DNA of 52,315 nucleotides from Anaerolineae bacterium (lineage in GTDB: Bacteria > Chloroflexota > Anaerolineae > Aggregatilineales > Phototrophicaceae). Shown here one piece after another: positions 26,303 to 35,364 of the stretch. A program made the translations under genes and the position numbers. Below the pieces are notes generated by a model, which worked only from the letters and a program-made list of their open reading frames with translations, was not told the DNA's origin and did not search any database. The DNA lies in NCBI GenBank assembly GCA_030950085.1, contig JAUZRW010000128.1, positions 1 through 52,315 on the forward strand, written 5' to 3'. The first letter of the stretch is position 1. Each line of letters begins with the position of its first letter.

Positions 26303-28741
26303 TTACGTTACCCCTGTTGGCACCCAGATATTTTTCACTTGAATCGACTCGTGCAAAAAATCATGCCCTGCGCCTTGTGTCTCATCAGACCAATCGCGTG
26401 CTGTGCCATAATTAACCCATGTACGTTTCATGTTCGATGAGGACAAGTATTCGACAAAGTAACTGCCCTCTGCTGTGCCGAAGTACCACATGGCATCGAC
26501 ATCATCATGCTCAACCAGCGTTTTTGTTAGATGGTCACGCTTGCCTGTCACAATATTGATAACGCCAGCAGGTAAATCTGATGTTTCCAATATCTGGTAA
26601 AAGTCGGTTGCACTGAGGGGGTATTTCTCTGATGGAATGACAATTACAGTGTTGCCGCGTGCAATTGCTGGCGCAAGTAAGGAGATAAATGCCAATAACG
26701 GCGCTTCGTCGGGGCAAGCAATTCCAATTACACCGAGATAATCATGATAGGCGACGACAATCCCACGCAGAGTCGTTTCTTGCACTGTGCCACCGAATTT
26801 ATCCGACCATGCCGCATAGGTGAATAAACGCTCTACCGACTGTTGCACCTCTGCTTCCGCATCTTTTTTCTTGCAACCCGTCATATCGACCAGTCGTTGT
26901 GCAAATTCATCGGCACGAATAGCGAGATTTTCCGCGATATAATACAAAATTTGAGCGCGATTATGCGGGCTACGGTCTGCCCAACCGCGTGCTTTGTGTG
27001 CGGCTTCAACAGCATTGCGAATATCTTTGCGATTGCCATCCCCGACTTGCCCGATTTCACGTCCATCAGGACTCAGAATCGGCAAATTATAATTGCCATC
27101 AGGACGGGCTTGCTTACCGCCAATATAGAGTTTCGAGGTTCTATCAAGCGGTGGCAGAGAACCATTCGCAACACTGCTTTTTGTAGATGGACGCGGCGGC
27201 GTATGTTTTGACCATGCCTTAACATCAGGTTCGCCATTTTCGCCCCAATCTAATGTCGGTTTAGGACGTTTTTTCCATATCGGACGGACATATTCGTACA
27301 AGCCCTCTTTACCACCTTCGCGCCCGAAACCACTTTCACGATAGCCACCGAAGCCACTCGCTGCATCAAATAGATTCGTGCTGTTAATCCAAACACTCCC
27401 TGCTTTGACTTTATGTGCCACTTCCAAAGCAGTATTGATATTCTCGCTCCAAATACTAGCCGCGAGTCCGTAGCGTGTATTATTCGCCAATTGAATCGCC
27501 TCTGCCGGCGTGCGGAATGTCATTGCCACCAGTACGGGACCAAAAATTTCTTCTTGTACCACAGTCGAAGACGGTGAAACATTCGTTAGCAGCGTCGGTG
27601 GATAAAAACAACCATTTTCAGGCATCGGAATATCAGGTTGATAAATCGCCGCGCCTTCATTGACACCAGCTTTCACCCACTTATCAATCGTCGCATACTG
27701 CACAGGGTCAACCACTGCGCCCATATCAATACTCTTATCGAGCGAATCGCCGACTCGTAATTGTCCCATACGTCGCCGCAAATTAGCTAAGAAATCATCG
27801 GCAATATTTTCTTGCACCAGCAAACGCGAACCAGCACAGCATACCTCCCCCTGATTGAACCAAATTGCATCCACTAAGCCTTCGATTGCACCATCGGGGT
27901 CGGCATCTTCAAAGACGATATACGGTGATTTACCGCCAAGTTCCAACGACAATTTTTTACCTGTACCAGCCGTCACACGCCGAATGATTGCTCCCACAGG
28001 GGTTGAGCCTGTAAACGCAATTTTGTCGATATCAGGATGGCTTGTGATAGATGCCCCTGCTTCATCACCGCCTGTCACTACATTGACCACGCCAGCAGGT
28101 AAGCCACTTTCTTGCAAAATTTGGGCGAAGAGAATCGCTGTGAGAGGTGTAGAGGGTGCGAGTTTGATGACAACAGTATTGCCCATCGCTAGTGCCGGAG
28201 CAATTTTCCACGCCAACATCAACAAAGGGAAATTCCACGGGATGACCTGCCCTACCACACCAAGCGGTTGATAGCCTGCCATTTCAGTCGCCATCAATTG
28301 CGCCCACCCTGCATGATGATAAAAATGCCGTGCCACCAATGGAATATCAATATCGCGTGATTCACGAATCGGCTTGCCATTGTCTAGTGATTCCAGCACC
28401 GAGAATAAGCGACCATGCTTTTGAATGTTTCGTGCAATGGCATACAAATAACGAGCGCGTTGATGCCCTGTAGTGGCACTCCATGTTTTGAAGGCTTTAC
28501 GAGCCGCTTTCACAGCTTTATCAATATCGGCTGAATTCGCATTGGCAACATCCGCCAATTTTGCCCCACTTGCAGGCGCAGTCACTTCAATATATGTTGC
28601 ATCGGTGGGTGCTTGCCATTGATTATTGATGAACAAGTCAAACTTGCGTCCATGGTCATCAAGCCATGCCTGTGCTGCTGCTGCCGATTCAGGTGCTGGG
28701 CTATAATCCATCGTTTTGAAAATCTCTGCTATAGAAGGCAT
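26303..28741 (-). CDS. ALDH16-type two-domain aldehyde dehydrogenase
   Basis: The 812-residue protein has two aldehyde-dehydrogenase units. The first (about 30-500) is complete, with LELGGK (Glu 267) and GEVCCAGSR (catalytic Cys 301). The second (about 535-812) has the fold (FGGTVQETTLRGIVVAYHD, LPAGVINIVTGKRDHL) but lacks both the ELGGK Glu and the active-site Cys. This architecture and length are those of the ALDH16 family, whose second domain is non-catalytic. It is 12 bases after the methyltransferase gene and shares the strand with deoC, so it probably oxidises acetaldehyde or another product of deoxyribose breakdown. Confidence 0.87.
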   Translation of the reverse strand: MPSIAEIFKTMDYSPAPESAAAAQAWLDDHGRKFDLFINNQWQAPTDATYIEVTAPASGAKLADVANANSADIDKAVKAARKAFKTWSATTGHQRARYLYAIARNIQKHGRLFSVLESLDNGKPIRESRDIDIPLVARHFYHHAGWAQLMATEMAGYQPLGVVGQVIPWNFPLLMLAWKIAPALAMGNTVVIKLAPSTPLTAILFAQILQESGLPAGVVNVVTGGDEAGASITSHPDIDKIAFTGSTPVGAIIRRVTAGTGKKLSLELGGKSPYIVFEDADPDGAIEGLVDAIWFNQGEVCCAGSRLLVQENIADDFLANLRRRMGQLRVGDSLDKSIDMGAVVDPVQYATIDKWVKAGVNEGAAIYQPDIPMPENGCFYPPTLLTNVSPSSTVVQEEIFGPVLVAMTFRTPAEAIQLANNTRYGLAASIWSENINTALEVAHKVKAGSVWINSTNLFDAASGFGGYRESGFGREGGKEGLYEYVRPIWKKRPKPTLDWGENGEPDVKAWSKHTPPRPSTKSSVANGSLPPLDRTSKLYIGGKQARPDGNYNLPILSPDGREIGQVGDGNRKDIRNAVEAAHKARGWADRSPHNRAQILYYIAENLAIRADEFAQRLVDMTGCKKKDAEAEVQQSVERLFTYAAWSDKFGGTVQETTLRGIVVAYHDYLGVIGIACPDEAPLLAFISLLAPAIARGNTVIVIPSEKYPLSATDFYQILETSDLPAGVINIVTGKRDHLTKTLVEHDDVDAMWYFGTAEGSYFVEYLSSSNMKRTWVNYGTARDWSDETQGAGHDFLHESIQVKNIWVPTGVT

Positions 28742-28753
28742 TATGTACTCTTT

Positions 28754-30154
28754 TCACTCAAATAACGTTTCAAAATTGCTAACAGTTTGCGAGAACTCAT
28801 CCAATGACAAAAATCGCGGTGGAAACTCATCAAACAGTGGCTGCCCACCGAATGACCTCTTGATATGTTCAAAATAGGTGTTGTCCATCTCAGTCAAGAA
28901 GAAATGGCGCTTAAGCTCATAAGCAACTTTTCCTAGTGTGCCACTGCCACCGAAAGGGTCAAAAACCAAATCACCCACAAGCGAATAATACTTAATAACC
29001 CGATTGCACAATTCATTAGGGAAAACTGCGCTGTGTATTTTATTAAACGTAGGGTCTATTTGCCATAAATTCGATGTTTCGTAACCATCACCCACCTTGC
29101 TTTGCTCAATTGTCTCAAAGGCATATTGTTTGATATTCCAGTCAATCAACTTTTCTGACTTTTTGCGATAAACCATCAAATACTCTGTCACAGGATTCGG
29201 CTTATAAGCGATAGGTTTGCGATGTTGCAGAAAACCAGCATTGCGATTCTTGACACTGGTTTCCGGTTTTGCCCACACAATATCATCAATAAATTCCCAA
29301 TCAATGCTTGTTAACCGTGCATGAAGGTCAAACGGAATCGGATAGCGTTTGCTGGCATAGGCGCGGCTAAAGCGTGGCACAATCACTGGCGATGTATTGA
29401 CAATCAAAAAACGTCCCTCTTTTGTCACACGATGAACTTCTGTGAAAACATCGGTCAAAAAGTCGAGATAGGCTTCGTAACTGACATAAATAGAGTAGTC
29501 ACGCGCATTGTAATAAGGGGGCGACGTAAAAGTCAGGTGAATAGAGTCTGCAGGTACTACTTGCAAAGTATCACGAACATCACCATGAACAACGGTATTT
29601 TTCATGGAATCAGGCGACATAGGATGCGGGTATTTTATTTCAGATTTTTTGCCGTTTAGCGATAATTCGCGTGTAATGACCTCTTGAATCATCTCATTCG
29701 GATGATTTTGCAATTGCTGGAGTTCCGCCTCAATTTTGGAAGTATGCTTAAAAACGAGTAAGCCCCGAATCGCTTGTAACGTAATTTTCGGGTCAGAATC
29801 GATCAGGCTTTCAAGTAAGACAGGAATAGTTTTTCTATCACGCATTCTCCCTAAAGAAGAAATCGCTTCTCGCCGTACCATCGAATCATCATCATTTTGT
29901 GCAACCTCTGATAGCACATCAAGATATTGTGTATCTTGAATTTTACCGAGATTTTTTACCGCCCATAAGCGAATATCATCATGAGAATGCACAAGAAATG
30001 GAAGCAAAATATCCCCATCGAAACTATCTGGTAATTTACCCAAATTTTCAAGGATAAATTGAATAGTACGATTGTCTTTTGACTGCTTTAGTTCGGCATA
30101 CAAATCGTCTAATTTATCTTCTTTGAGTTGCTTGATTTCTTGTTTTGTGAGCAT
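28754..30154 (-). CDS. HEAT-repeat fused beta-class DNA methyltransferase
   Basis: The 466-residue protein joins about four HEAT-like repeats (residues about 18-165; for example SMVRREAISSLGRMRDRKTI and HDDIRLWAVKNLGKI) to an N4-cytosine/N6-adenine methyltransferase. Motif IV is TSPPYYN (210-216) and precedes the AdoMet motif I DPFGGSGT (399-406), the beta-class order. VFPNELC before motif I is typical of such enzymes. No restriction endonuclease gene is nearby, so it is an orphan methylase. It sits between deoC and the ALDH16 gene with gaps of 21 and 12 bases. The HEAT part may bind protein or DNA. Confidence 0.86.
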   Translation of the reverse strand: MLTKQEIKQLKEDKLDDLYAELKQSKDNRTIQFILENLGKLPDSFDGDILLPFLVHSHDDIRLWAVKNLGKIQDTQYLDVLSEVAQNDDDSMVRREAISSLGRMRDRKTIPVLLESLIDSDPKITLQAIRGLLVFKHTSKIEAELQQLQNHPNEMIQEVITRELSLNGKKSEIKYPHPMSPDSMKNTVVHGDVRDTLQVVPADSIHLTFTSPPYYNARDYSIYVSYEAYLDFLTDVFTEVHRVTKEGRFLIVNTSPVIVPRFSRAYASKRYPIPFDLHARLTSIDWEFIDDIVWAKPETSVKNRNAGFLQHRKPIAYKPNPVTEYLMVYRKKSEKLIDWNIKQYAFETIEQSKVGDGYETSNLWQIDPTFNKIHSAVFPNELCNRVIKYYSLVGDLVFDPFGGSGTLGKVAYELKRHFFLTEMDNTYFEHIKRSFGGQPLFDEFPPRFLSLDEFSQTVSNFETLFE

Positions 30155-30175
30155 AAGATTCCAGGGGTATGTCGC

Positions 30176-31138
30176 TCAACTTATCGGCATGTGATGTTTC
30201 GCAGCATAGCGTCCCGTGACATGGTGCGATAGCTGCCGTTCAATATCAGTCAATAAGCTACTCGCGCCAAAACGGAATAAATGCGGTTCTAGCCACTCAT
30301 TACCCAACTCTTCTTTCATGAGGATTTGCCAAGTCAGAGCATCTTTCGCTGTCCGAATACCGCCCGCAGGCTTGAACCCAATTTTGAAATCCGTCATGGC
30401 TTGATATTCGCGGATAGTCCGCGTCATCGTCAAGCCAACTTCTAGCGTCGCATTGACAGGTTCTTTCCCTGTAGATGTCTTGATAAAATCTGCCCCTGCC
30501 ATCATACAAATCTTACTCGCCTTCGCAACATTCCATAGGGGACCCAGTTCACCCGTTGCAAGGATAGTCTTCATATGGGCTTCACCACAAGCGGCACGCA
30601 TTTCACAGACCTCACGATACAGCGCCTCCCAATTGCCTTGTAATACATGCTCACGACTAATCACAATATCTATTTCTTGTGCGCCGAGTGCCACCGATGC
30701 CTTAATTTCTTGAATCCGTTGCGTAAAAGGACTGAGTCCAGCAGGAAAACCTGTTGAAACAGCCGCAACGGGTATCTTTGTGCCTTTCAAGACAGCTAAT
30801 GCGTCAGGAATACGCTCGTGATAAACACAGACTGCCCCTGTCGTGATACCTAAGTTTTCTGCGCCGAGAGCCTCTAAAATATCTTGTCGCACCGGTTGAC
30901 GGGCTTTTGCCGCTAAACGCCGAACCTTACCGGGCGTATCATCTCCGGCAAGGGTTGTAAGGTCAATACAGGTAATCGCTTTGAGCAACCATGCGGCTTG
31001 CCATTCCTTCTTAATCGAGCGTCGTTTGCCAAGTGTTACCGCACGGCGTTGAGTCGCACTCGGATTCACAGTGGTATTTTCGACCCAGCCGAGATTGAGT
31101 GGTATCCCTGTATTGCGTGCTATGCTGTGGTTTTCCAT
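30176..31138 (-). CDS. deoC: Deoxyribose-phosphate aldolase, long form
   Basis: The 320-residue enzyme splits 2-deoxyribose-5-phosphate to acetaldehyde and glyceraldehyde-3-phosphate. The Schiff-base Lys is in DFIKTSTGKE (K220) and the second active-site Lys in GFKPAGGIR (K256). It is about 60-70 residues longer at the N-terminus than the E. coli enzyme and ends YAAKHHMPIS. The extension SIKKEWQAAWLLKAITCIDL and this ending closely recall the long eukaryotic DERA (about 318 residues). That comparison is from memory. It is the first gene of the deoC, methyltransferase, ALDH16 run. Confidence 0.93.
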   Translation of the reverse strand: MENHSIARNTGIPLNLGWVENTTVNPSATQRRAVTLGKRRSIKKEWQAAWLLKAITCIDLTTLAGDDTPGKVRRLAAKARQPVRQDILEALGAENLGITTGAVCVYHERIPDALAVLKGTKIPVAAVSTGFPAGLSPFTQRIQEIKASVALGAQEIDIVISREHVLQGNWEALYREVCEMRAACGEAHMKTILATGELGPLWNVAKASKICMMAGADFIKTSTGKEPVNATLEVGLTMTRTIREYQAMTDFKIGFKPAGGIRTAKDALTWQILMKEELGNEWLEPHLFRFGASSLLTDIERQLSHHVTGRYAAKHHMPIS

Positions 31139-31353
31139 AATAATAGTCTTTCTATTCTGTCTGATGCAGCAATCGAGTTATTCGCTATTATAGCCGACCA
31201 CTGTACCCAATCCAACTGTCTCAAACAAATGAAGCAAAACCATGATTAATTGAGAAAAATTTACAAAATCTATACACTTTTTTTTGAGAATTGGTATTAT
31301 CATAAAAGGAGTAAGTCTTTATTGGCACTTTGCAATCATATGGAGTATGTGAC

Positions 31354-31515
31354 ATGCTGTATCGTCCCCAAAATGAAGAAGGTCAGGGTCTAGTCGAATA
31401 TGCCCTCATCCTCGTGTTGGTAGCTGTCGTCGTGATTGTCGTACTAGCCGTTCTCGGTCCCACAATTGGTAACATCTTCTCTAACGTTATCAATGGTCTG
31501 AGCAATGGTGGCTAA
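31354..31515 (+). CDS. Flp/Fap-type pilin
   Basis: The 53-residue prepilin reads MLYRPQNEEG, then QGLVEYALILVLVAVVVIVV. The Flp prepilin-peptidase pattern, Gly followed by a mature N-terminus with Glu and Tyr at positions 5 and 6, is present, followed by one hydrophobic helix and a short C-terminus. I chose the ATG at 31354 because GGAG lies about 10 bases upstream; a TTG at 31330 would extend it by 8 residues. No tad secretion or prepilin-peptidase genes are in the window. A strong terminator follows directly. Confidence 0.85.
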   Translation: MLYRPQNEEGQGLVEYALILVLVAVVVIVVLAVLGPTIGNIFSNVINGLSNGG

Positions 31516-31538
31516 TCATTAGCGAATAGCAAAATAAA

Positions 31539-31567
31539 AACCCGTTTCAACCTGAGACGGGTTTTTT
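31539..31567. terminator. Bidirectional rho-independent terminator
   Basis: AACCCGTTTC and GAGACGGGTT (9 of 10 pairs, 5-base loop) are followed by TTTT on the + strand (six T in all) and preceded by AAAATAAAA, giving a T-rich tail on the minus strand too. It ends the pilin transcript and can end that of the convergent glycosidase-like gene. Confidence 0.88.
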
Positions 31568-31589
31568 GATTCACCCTAATTGATATAGA

Positions 31590-33419
31590 TTATGATGGGC
31601 GTGTTTCTCCAGCGTACACGAGGACAATCTGACCACGCGAGACACCGCGCTCTCCCAGATTTGTAAGCAATGATTCTGATACATCAGCCTCAATCACGAT
31701 TTTGTCACTGATGATTCGCGCCAATACTCGCACGCTAACCCCACTATCACCCACGACATTGATAGCATAGGTTTTGTGCATATCATCGGATAAGGGTAAC
31801 AATGCTTGTCCAGCAACATCGCCATCCCCCGCAAATTTTTTCACCTCTTCACTAAGAATAGCAGCCAATTCATCGGCGCTTAACAGTGCTGGTGGTGGTG
31901 TTTCGCCAGTTGTTTTTCCATCATCAAGCGTAGAGCTTGATTTTGTGGAATCTGCCCCTTCAATCGCAGCAGGTGTTTCTGATTCCTCATGCACCTTCAT
32001 ATACCACGCAGCAACCCACGCTCGTTGTCCAAATGGTGTTTCTACATAAATCCAATTCTTGAGATTATCAAATGTTTTATCTCCATCACCGAGACGAACC
32101 TTCTCAAATGCAATAGACGGTGACTCTAGGGGTGAAATTTTGTCTCCCTTTTTAACTTCTCCAGCCAGCGTGAGTTCTCTCATATTACCACTCCGCAGAT
32201 TCATGAATCCGCCACCTTTACGCCGAATAGTAAGCGGCGATTCTGCGGCAACTTCCATCAGCCATGCCGCAACCCACGCTTGCCCGTCACCCACAGGATT
32301 TTTAACGCATATCCACTGCTCTGTTGAGTCATCAGCCATTTTTGCCTTTGCTAATGCAGGTGGGTCAAGCACTGTCATGATTGTGCCATCTTCGGCTCTA
32401 CCAACTTTTTCAAATTGGGAATAATCTGCCTGACGAACATTGAGTGTTGTCGTGGGTGTCAAAATATAGGGCGATTGTTCTACCTTTTGGCTACGAATAG
32501 TATTCACAAACGCATGGTATTGTGGCTTTTGTTTACCCTCTAAATCGACCATGCCGCCATTTTCCATGATGTCGCCCCATGCAAACCAAATCACAGCCTT
32601 GACCCAACTACTATGATTGCGCTGCATGTAGTTAATGACATTTTCAATATAACGAGCAATCGCCTTATTTTGGGCATCATTCCAACGGAAATTATCATCA
32701 TGATTGACAATGCCAATTTCAGTAATCCATACAGGGATATTAGGAATTCCCCTCTTGAATATTTTTAAGGATTCTTCTAATGAGCCAAAAACACCGCCGG
32801 GATGTTCTGCATCTGTTGGTTTTTTGTTACCCACATATTGACCATAAAAATGGATAGCGATACCATCAACAGGTAAGCGTTTACTAGGGATAGCCTTCCG
32901 CACATCCTGAACGTATTGAACCGCTTCTCCTGCCCCTTTTGCCAAACCTGCCATGACAACCGGCGCATTGACATCTTCTGCCTTGATTGCCTTACTAACA
33001 GTATTGAGAATCAGCGCATAATTTTGAGGATTCATCGGGATAGATGACCCTGAGAGGTCGGGTTCATTCCAAACTTGATAAGCAACCGACTTTCCTTTGA
33101 AGTGTTTGGCGATTTTCCCGACAACCACGCCAAAATTTTCCGCATACACATCCCATCCCCCACTATCCCAAGGTCCATTACCCCAAAAAGTATCTTGGAT
33201 GAGAACAAATAGCGAACCAATACCCTGTTCAGCGTATTTTTTAACAATTGCATCATAATATGCGAAGGACTTGGTCTCATCCATATTGAAATGCCGACTG
33301 TGGAAAAAGACCATCCGCGCCCACTTTGCGCCACCTAAGTCTGCAATGTTTGTGGGTTCGCCGTGCCGTGTACCCGGAAGTACCGCAACATTCATACCAA
33401 AATCAATTGGAACAGCCAT
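31590..33419 (-). CDS. Glycosidase-like TIM barrel with two SH3 domains and an XisI-like C-terminus
   Basis: Of 609 residues, about 1-320 form a GH-A clan-like barrel with the acid/base Glu in VWNEPD (E119) and the nucleophile Glu in WITEIG (E234). Two bacterial SH3-like repeats follow (about 335-490), each ending in a WVAAW-x-M motif. Residues about 515-609 (IISDKIVIEADVSESLLTNL, then GVSRGQIVLVY) resemble XisI proteins. No signal peptide is visible (start MAVPIDFGMNV), although the family and SH3 repeats are usually extracytoplasmic. AGGAG precedes the ATG. The glycan substrate and true location are unknown; the XisI likeness is the least certain part. Confidence 0.7.
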   Translation of the reverse strand: MAVPIDFGMNVAVLPGTRHGEPTNIADLGGAKWARMVFFHSRHFNMDETKSFAYYDAIVKKYAEQGIGSLFVLIQDTFWGNGPWDSGGWDVYAENFGVVVGKIAKHFKGKSVAYQVWNEPDLSGSSIPMNPQNYALILNTVSKAIKAEDVNAPVVMAGLAKGAGEAVQYVQDVRKAIPSKRLPVDGIAIHFYGQYVGNKKPTDAEHPGGVFGSLEESLKIFKRGIPNIPVWITEIGIVNHDDNFRWNDAQNKAIARYIENVINYMQRNHSSWVKAVIWFAWGDIMENGGMVDLEGKQKPQYHAFVNTIRSQKVEQSPYILTPTTTLNVRQADYSQFEKVGRAEDGTIMTVLDPPALAKAKMADDSTEQWICVKNPVGDGQAWVAAWLMEVAAESPLTIRRKGGGFMNLRSGNMRELTLAGEVKKGDKISPLESPSIAFEKVRLGDGDKTFDNLKNWIYVETPFGQRAWVAAWYMKVHEESETPAAIEGADSTKSSSTLDDGKTTGETPPPALLSADELAAILSEEVKKFAGDGDVAGQALLPLSDDMHKTYAINVVGDSGVSVRVLARIISDKIVIEADVSESLLTNLGERGVSRGQIVLVYAGETRPS

Positions 33420-33551
33420 AAAATAACTCCTTGCTCGAATAAATTATTTCTTCAACACAAGCATAGTGTAATATTCTATTATACGCTACAAGCATTGAGG
33501 TTTTCTGGGATAGTGATGATATTTCAAAAATGCTATGTTGATATAAGCAAA

Positions 33552-33575
33552 GTGGACAGCCCACAAACTGTCCAC
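33552..33575. terminator. Hairpin after the P5C dehydrogenase gene
   Basis: GTGGACAG (33552-33559) and CTGTCCAC (33568-33575) form a perfect 8-bp stem with an 8-base loop, about 75 bases after the minus-strand stop at 33648. The minus-strand tail is only moderately T-rich (TTTGCTTAT). Confidence 0.45.
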
Positions 33576-33647
33576 AAATAGAATATTTCGATAAGATGAT
33601 TGTGATTCTTGCACCTATCCAATCACTTGTCGCCATCAAACGGACTA

Positions 33648-35216
33648 TCAATCAACAATAGTATGGCTTTGCTCACGCATATATTGTTGCAAATAGTAAT
33701 AGCTACCAGCCGCCTTACCAGAGCCTGTACTCCCCTTCCAACCCCCAAAAGCCTGATAACCGGGCCACGCCCCTGTTGTGGCACCCGACTCTCGATTGAC
33801 ATAAACGACACCCGCTTCAATATGCGACAAGAACCAGTCAATCTCGGCTTTATCTTCACTATAGAAACCTGCCGTCAAACCCAAGTCAATATGATTAGCT
33901 TTTTTCATCGCCTCATCTATGTCGTCGTAGCCACCAAGTACCACAATCGGCGCGAACATCTCTTCTGTCCATAAGGCATGGTTGTCGGGCAAATTATCAA
34001 CCACTGTCGGCGCGACATAATAGCCATCCCCTATTTCGAGTGTTGTGCCACCTGTCAGCACATCCCCTTGGTCTGCAAGTTCCCTAGCATAGCGTCGATA
34101 GGCACGATAAGCTGTACCGTTAATAATCGGTCCCATAAAGGTCTCGCGTTCGGTGGGGTCGCCAACTTTAATTTTTTCAGTTATATCAACCAATATCTGC
34201 GTAAAAACCTCTTTAACCTCATTATCGACATAAACCCGTGAACAAGCCGAACATTTTTGCCCAGTGAGTCCAAATGCAGAACGCATCACACCATAAGCCG
34301 CTTTTTCAAGATTAGCATTTTTAGTGATAATAACAGGATTCTTACCACCCATTTCTGCAATGACAGGGCGCATATAACCTGTTTGTGTACTGAACTTCCG
34401 CAATATCGACATGCCGACATCATAACTCCCTGTAAATGTGATGCCATCAATATCGTTATTAGCGACCAATGCCTTACCGGGTTCATCACCGCCTGTCACC
34501 ATGTTATACACGCCGGGCGGAAGACCAGCATCATGGAAACATTGAGCCAGCAAAACAGCCGTTAATGGCGCATCATCGGCAGGTTTATGAACGACAGTAT
34601 TGCCGGCAATCAATGCAGCACCGGCGGGTCCTCCTGAGAGCGCACACGGGAAATTAAAGGGCGAAATCACACCCCATACGCCATATGGCTTGAGAACACT
34701 CCGATTATGATGTTTCTCGGTTTCACTCGCTAATTGCTTGATAAAACCGTCGTTTTCTTCCATCGCTTGGATGCAATAGCGTATCAAATCAGCCGTTTCT
34801 TCAACTTCGCCTATCGCTTCAAGCCGATTTTTGCCCACTTCTAAGCTGACAACCGCCGCCATCTGAAATAGTCGCTCGCTTATCAAATCAGCGACACGCC
34901 GTAAATACGATAGACGCTCAAGCCACGGGGTATCGCGCCATGTTGGGTAAGCCGCCTTTGCAGCAGCAACAGCATCGTCAACATCCTGCCTCGAACCATG
35001 TGAAAAATGCCCAATAACCAGATTCGTATCAATGGGGGAATATTTGGCAAAGGTTTTCTCGCCGTCTCGCCATTCGCCATTAATATACATCGGATACGTA
35101 CCGCCCAAATTAGCACGAGCAGTTGTTACATCTTCTTCATAATAATCATGCAGCAACGGGTCCGGGCTGCCGAGACTAGAATAAGTTACTTTGATATGCT
35201 TACGGTCTGTTGTCAT
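33648..35216 (-). CDS. 1-pyrroline-5-carboxylate (glutamate semialdehyde) dehydrogenase
   Basis: The 522-residue aldehyde dehydrogenase has the catalytic Glu in AEMGGKNPVII and the Cys in TGQKCSACSR, the form typical of P5C dehydrogenases, and lacks the proline dehydrogenase domain of PutA. The N-terminal TYPMYINGEWRDG and VWGVISPFNFP also fit the group. It oxidises glutamate semialdehyde to glutamate with NAD. GGAGAGG precedes the ATG. Proximity to imidazolonepropionase (two genes away) suggests a loose grouping of amino-acid to glutamate functions. Confidence 0.83.
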   Translation of the reverse strand: MTTDRKHIKVTYSSLGSPDPLLHDYYEEDVTTARANLGGTYPMYINGEWRDGEKTFAKYSPIDTNLVIGHFSHGSRQDVDDAVAAAKAAYPTWRDTPWLERLSYLRRVADLISERLFQMAAVVSLEVGKNRLEAIGEVEETADLIRYCIQAMEENDGFIKQLASETEKHHNRSVLKPYGVWGVISPFNFPCALSGGPAGAALIAGNTVVHKPADDAPLTAVLLAQCFHDAGLPPGVYNMVTGGDEPGKALVANNDIDGITFTGSYDVGMSILRKFSTQTGYMRPVIAEMGGKNPVIITKNANLEKAAYGVMRSAFGLTGQKCSACSRVYVDNEVKEVFTQILVDITEKIKVGDPTERETFMGPIINGTAYRAYRRYARELADQGDVLTGGTTLEIGDGYYVAPTVVDNLPDNHALWTEEMFAPIVVLGGYDDIDEAMKKANHIDLGLTAGFYSEDKAEIDWFLSHIEAGVVYVNRESGATTGAWPGYQAFGGWKGSTGSGKAAGSYYYLQQYMREQSHTIVD

Positions 35217-35364
35217 AGAAAAACCTCTCCAAACAATGATTTCTAGGCAGAAAATAGTGATGTATCGTTATTATAGTCCACAACATCCCTTTGACTCTAG
35301 TTTACCCGAATTGGCAATTTATGGCGATTTTTCTCCGATAAATGGTTTATTCCTAATCTAAAAT

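Noticed and set aside
28754-30154. Restriction-modification system
   Set aside because: Only the methyltransferase is present; neighbours are metabolic genes and no endonuclease or specificity gene is in the window.
33403-33651. Minus-strand frame of 82 codons between the glycosidase-like and P5C dehydrogenase genes
   Set aside because: It overlaps the start of the real gene, has no RBS and has Cys/Tyr-rich random composition; the region holds a hairpin instead.
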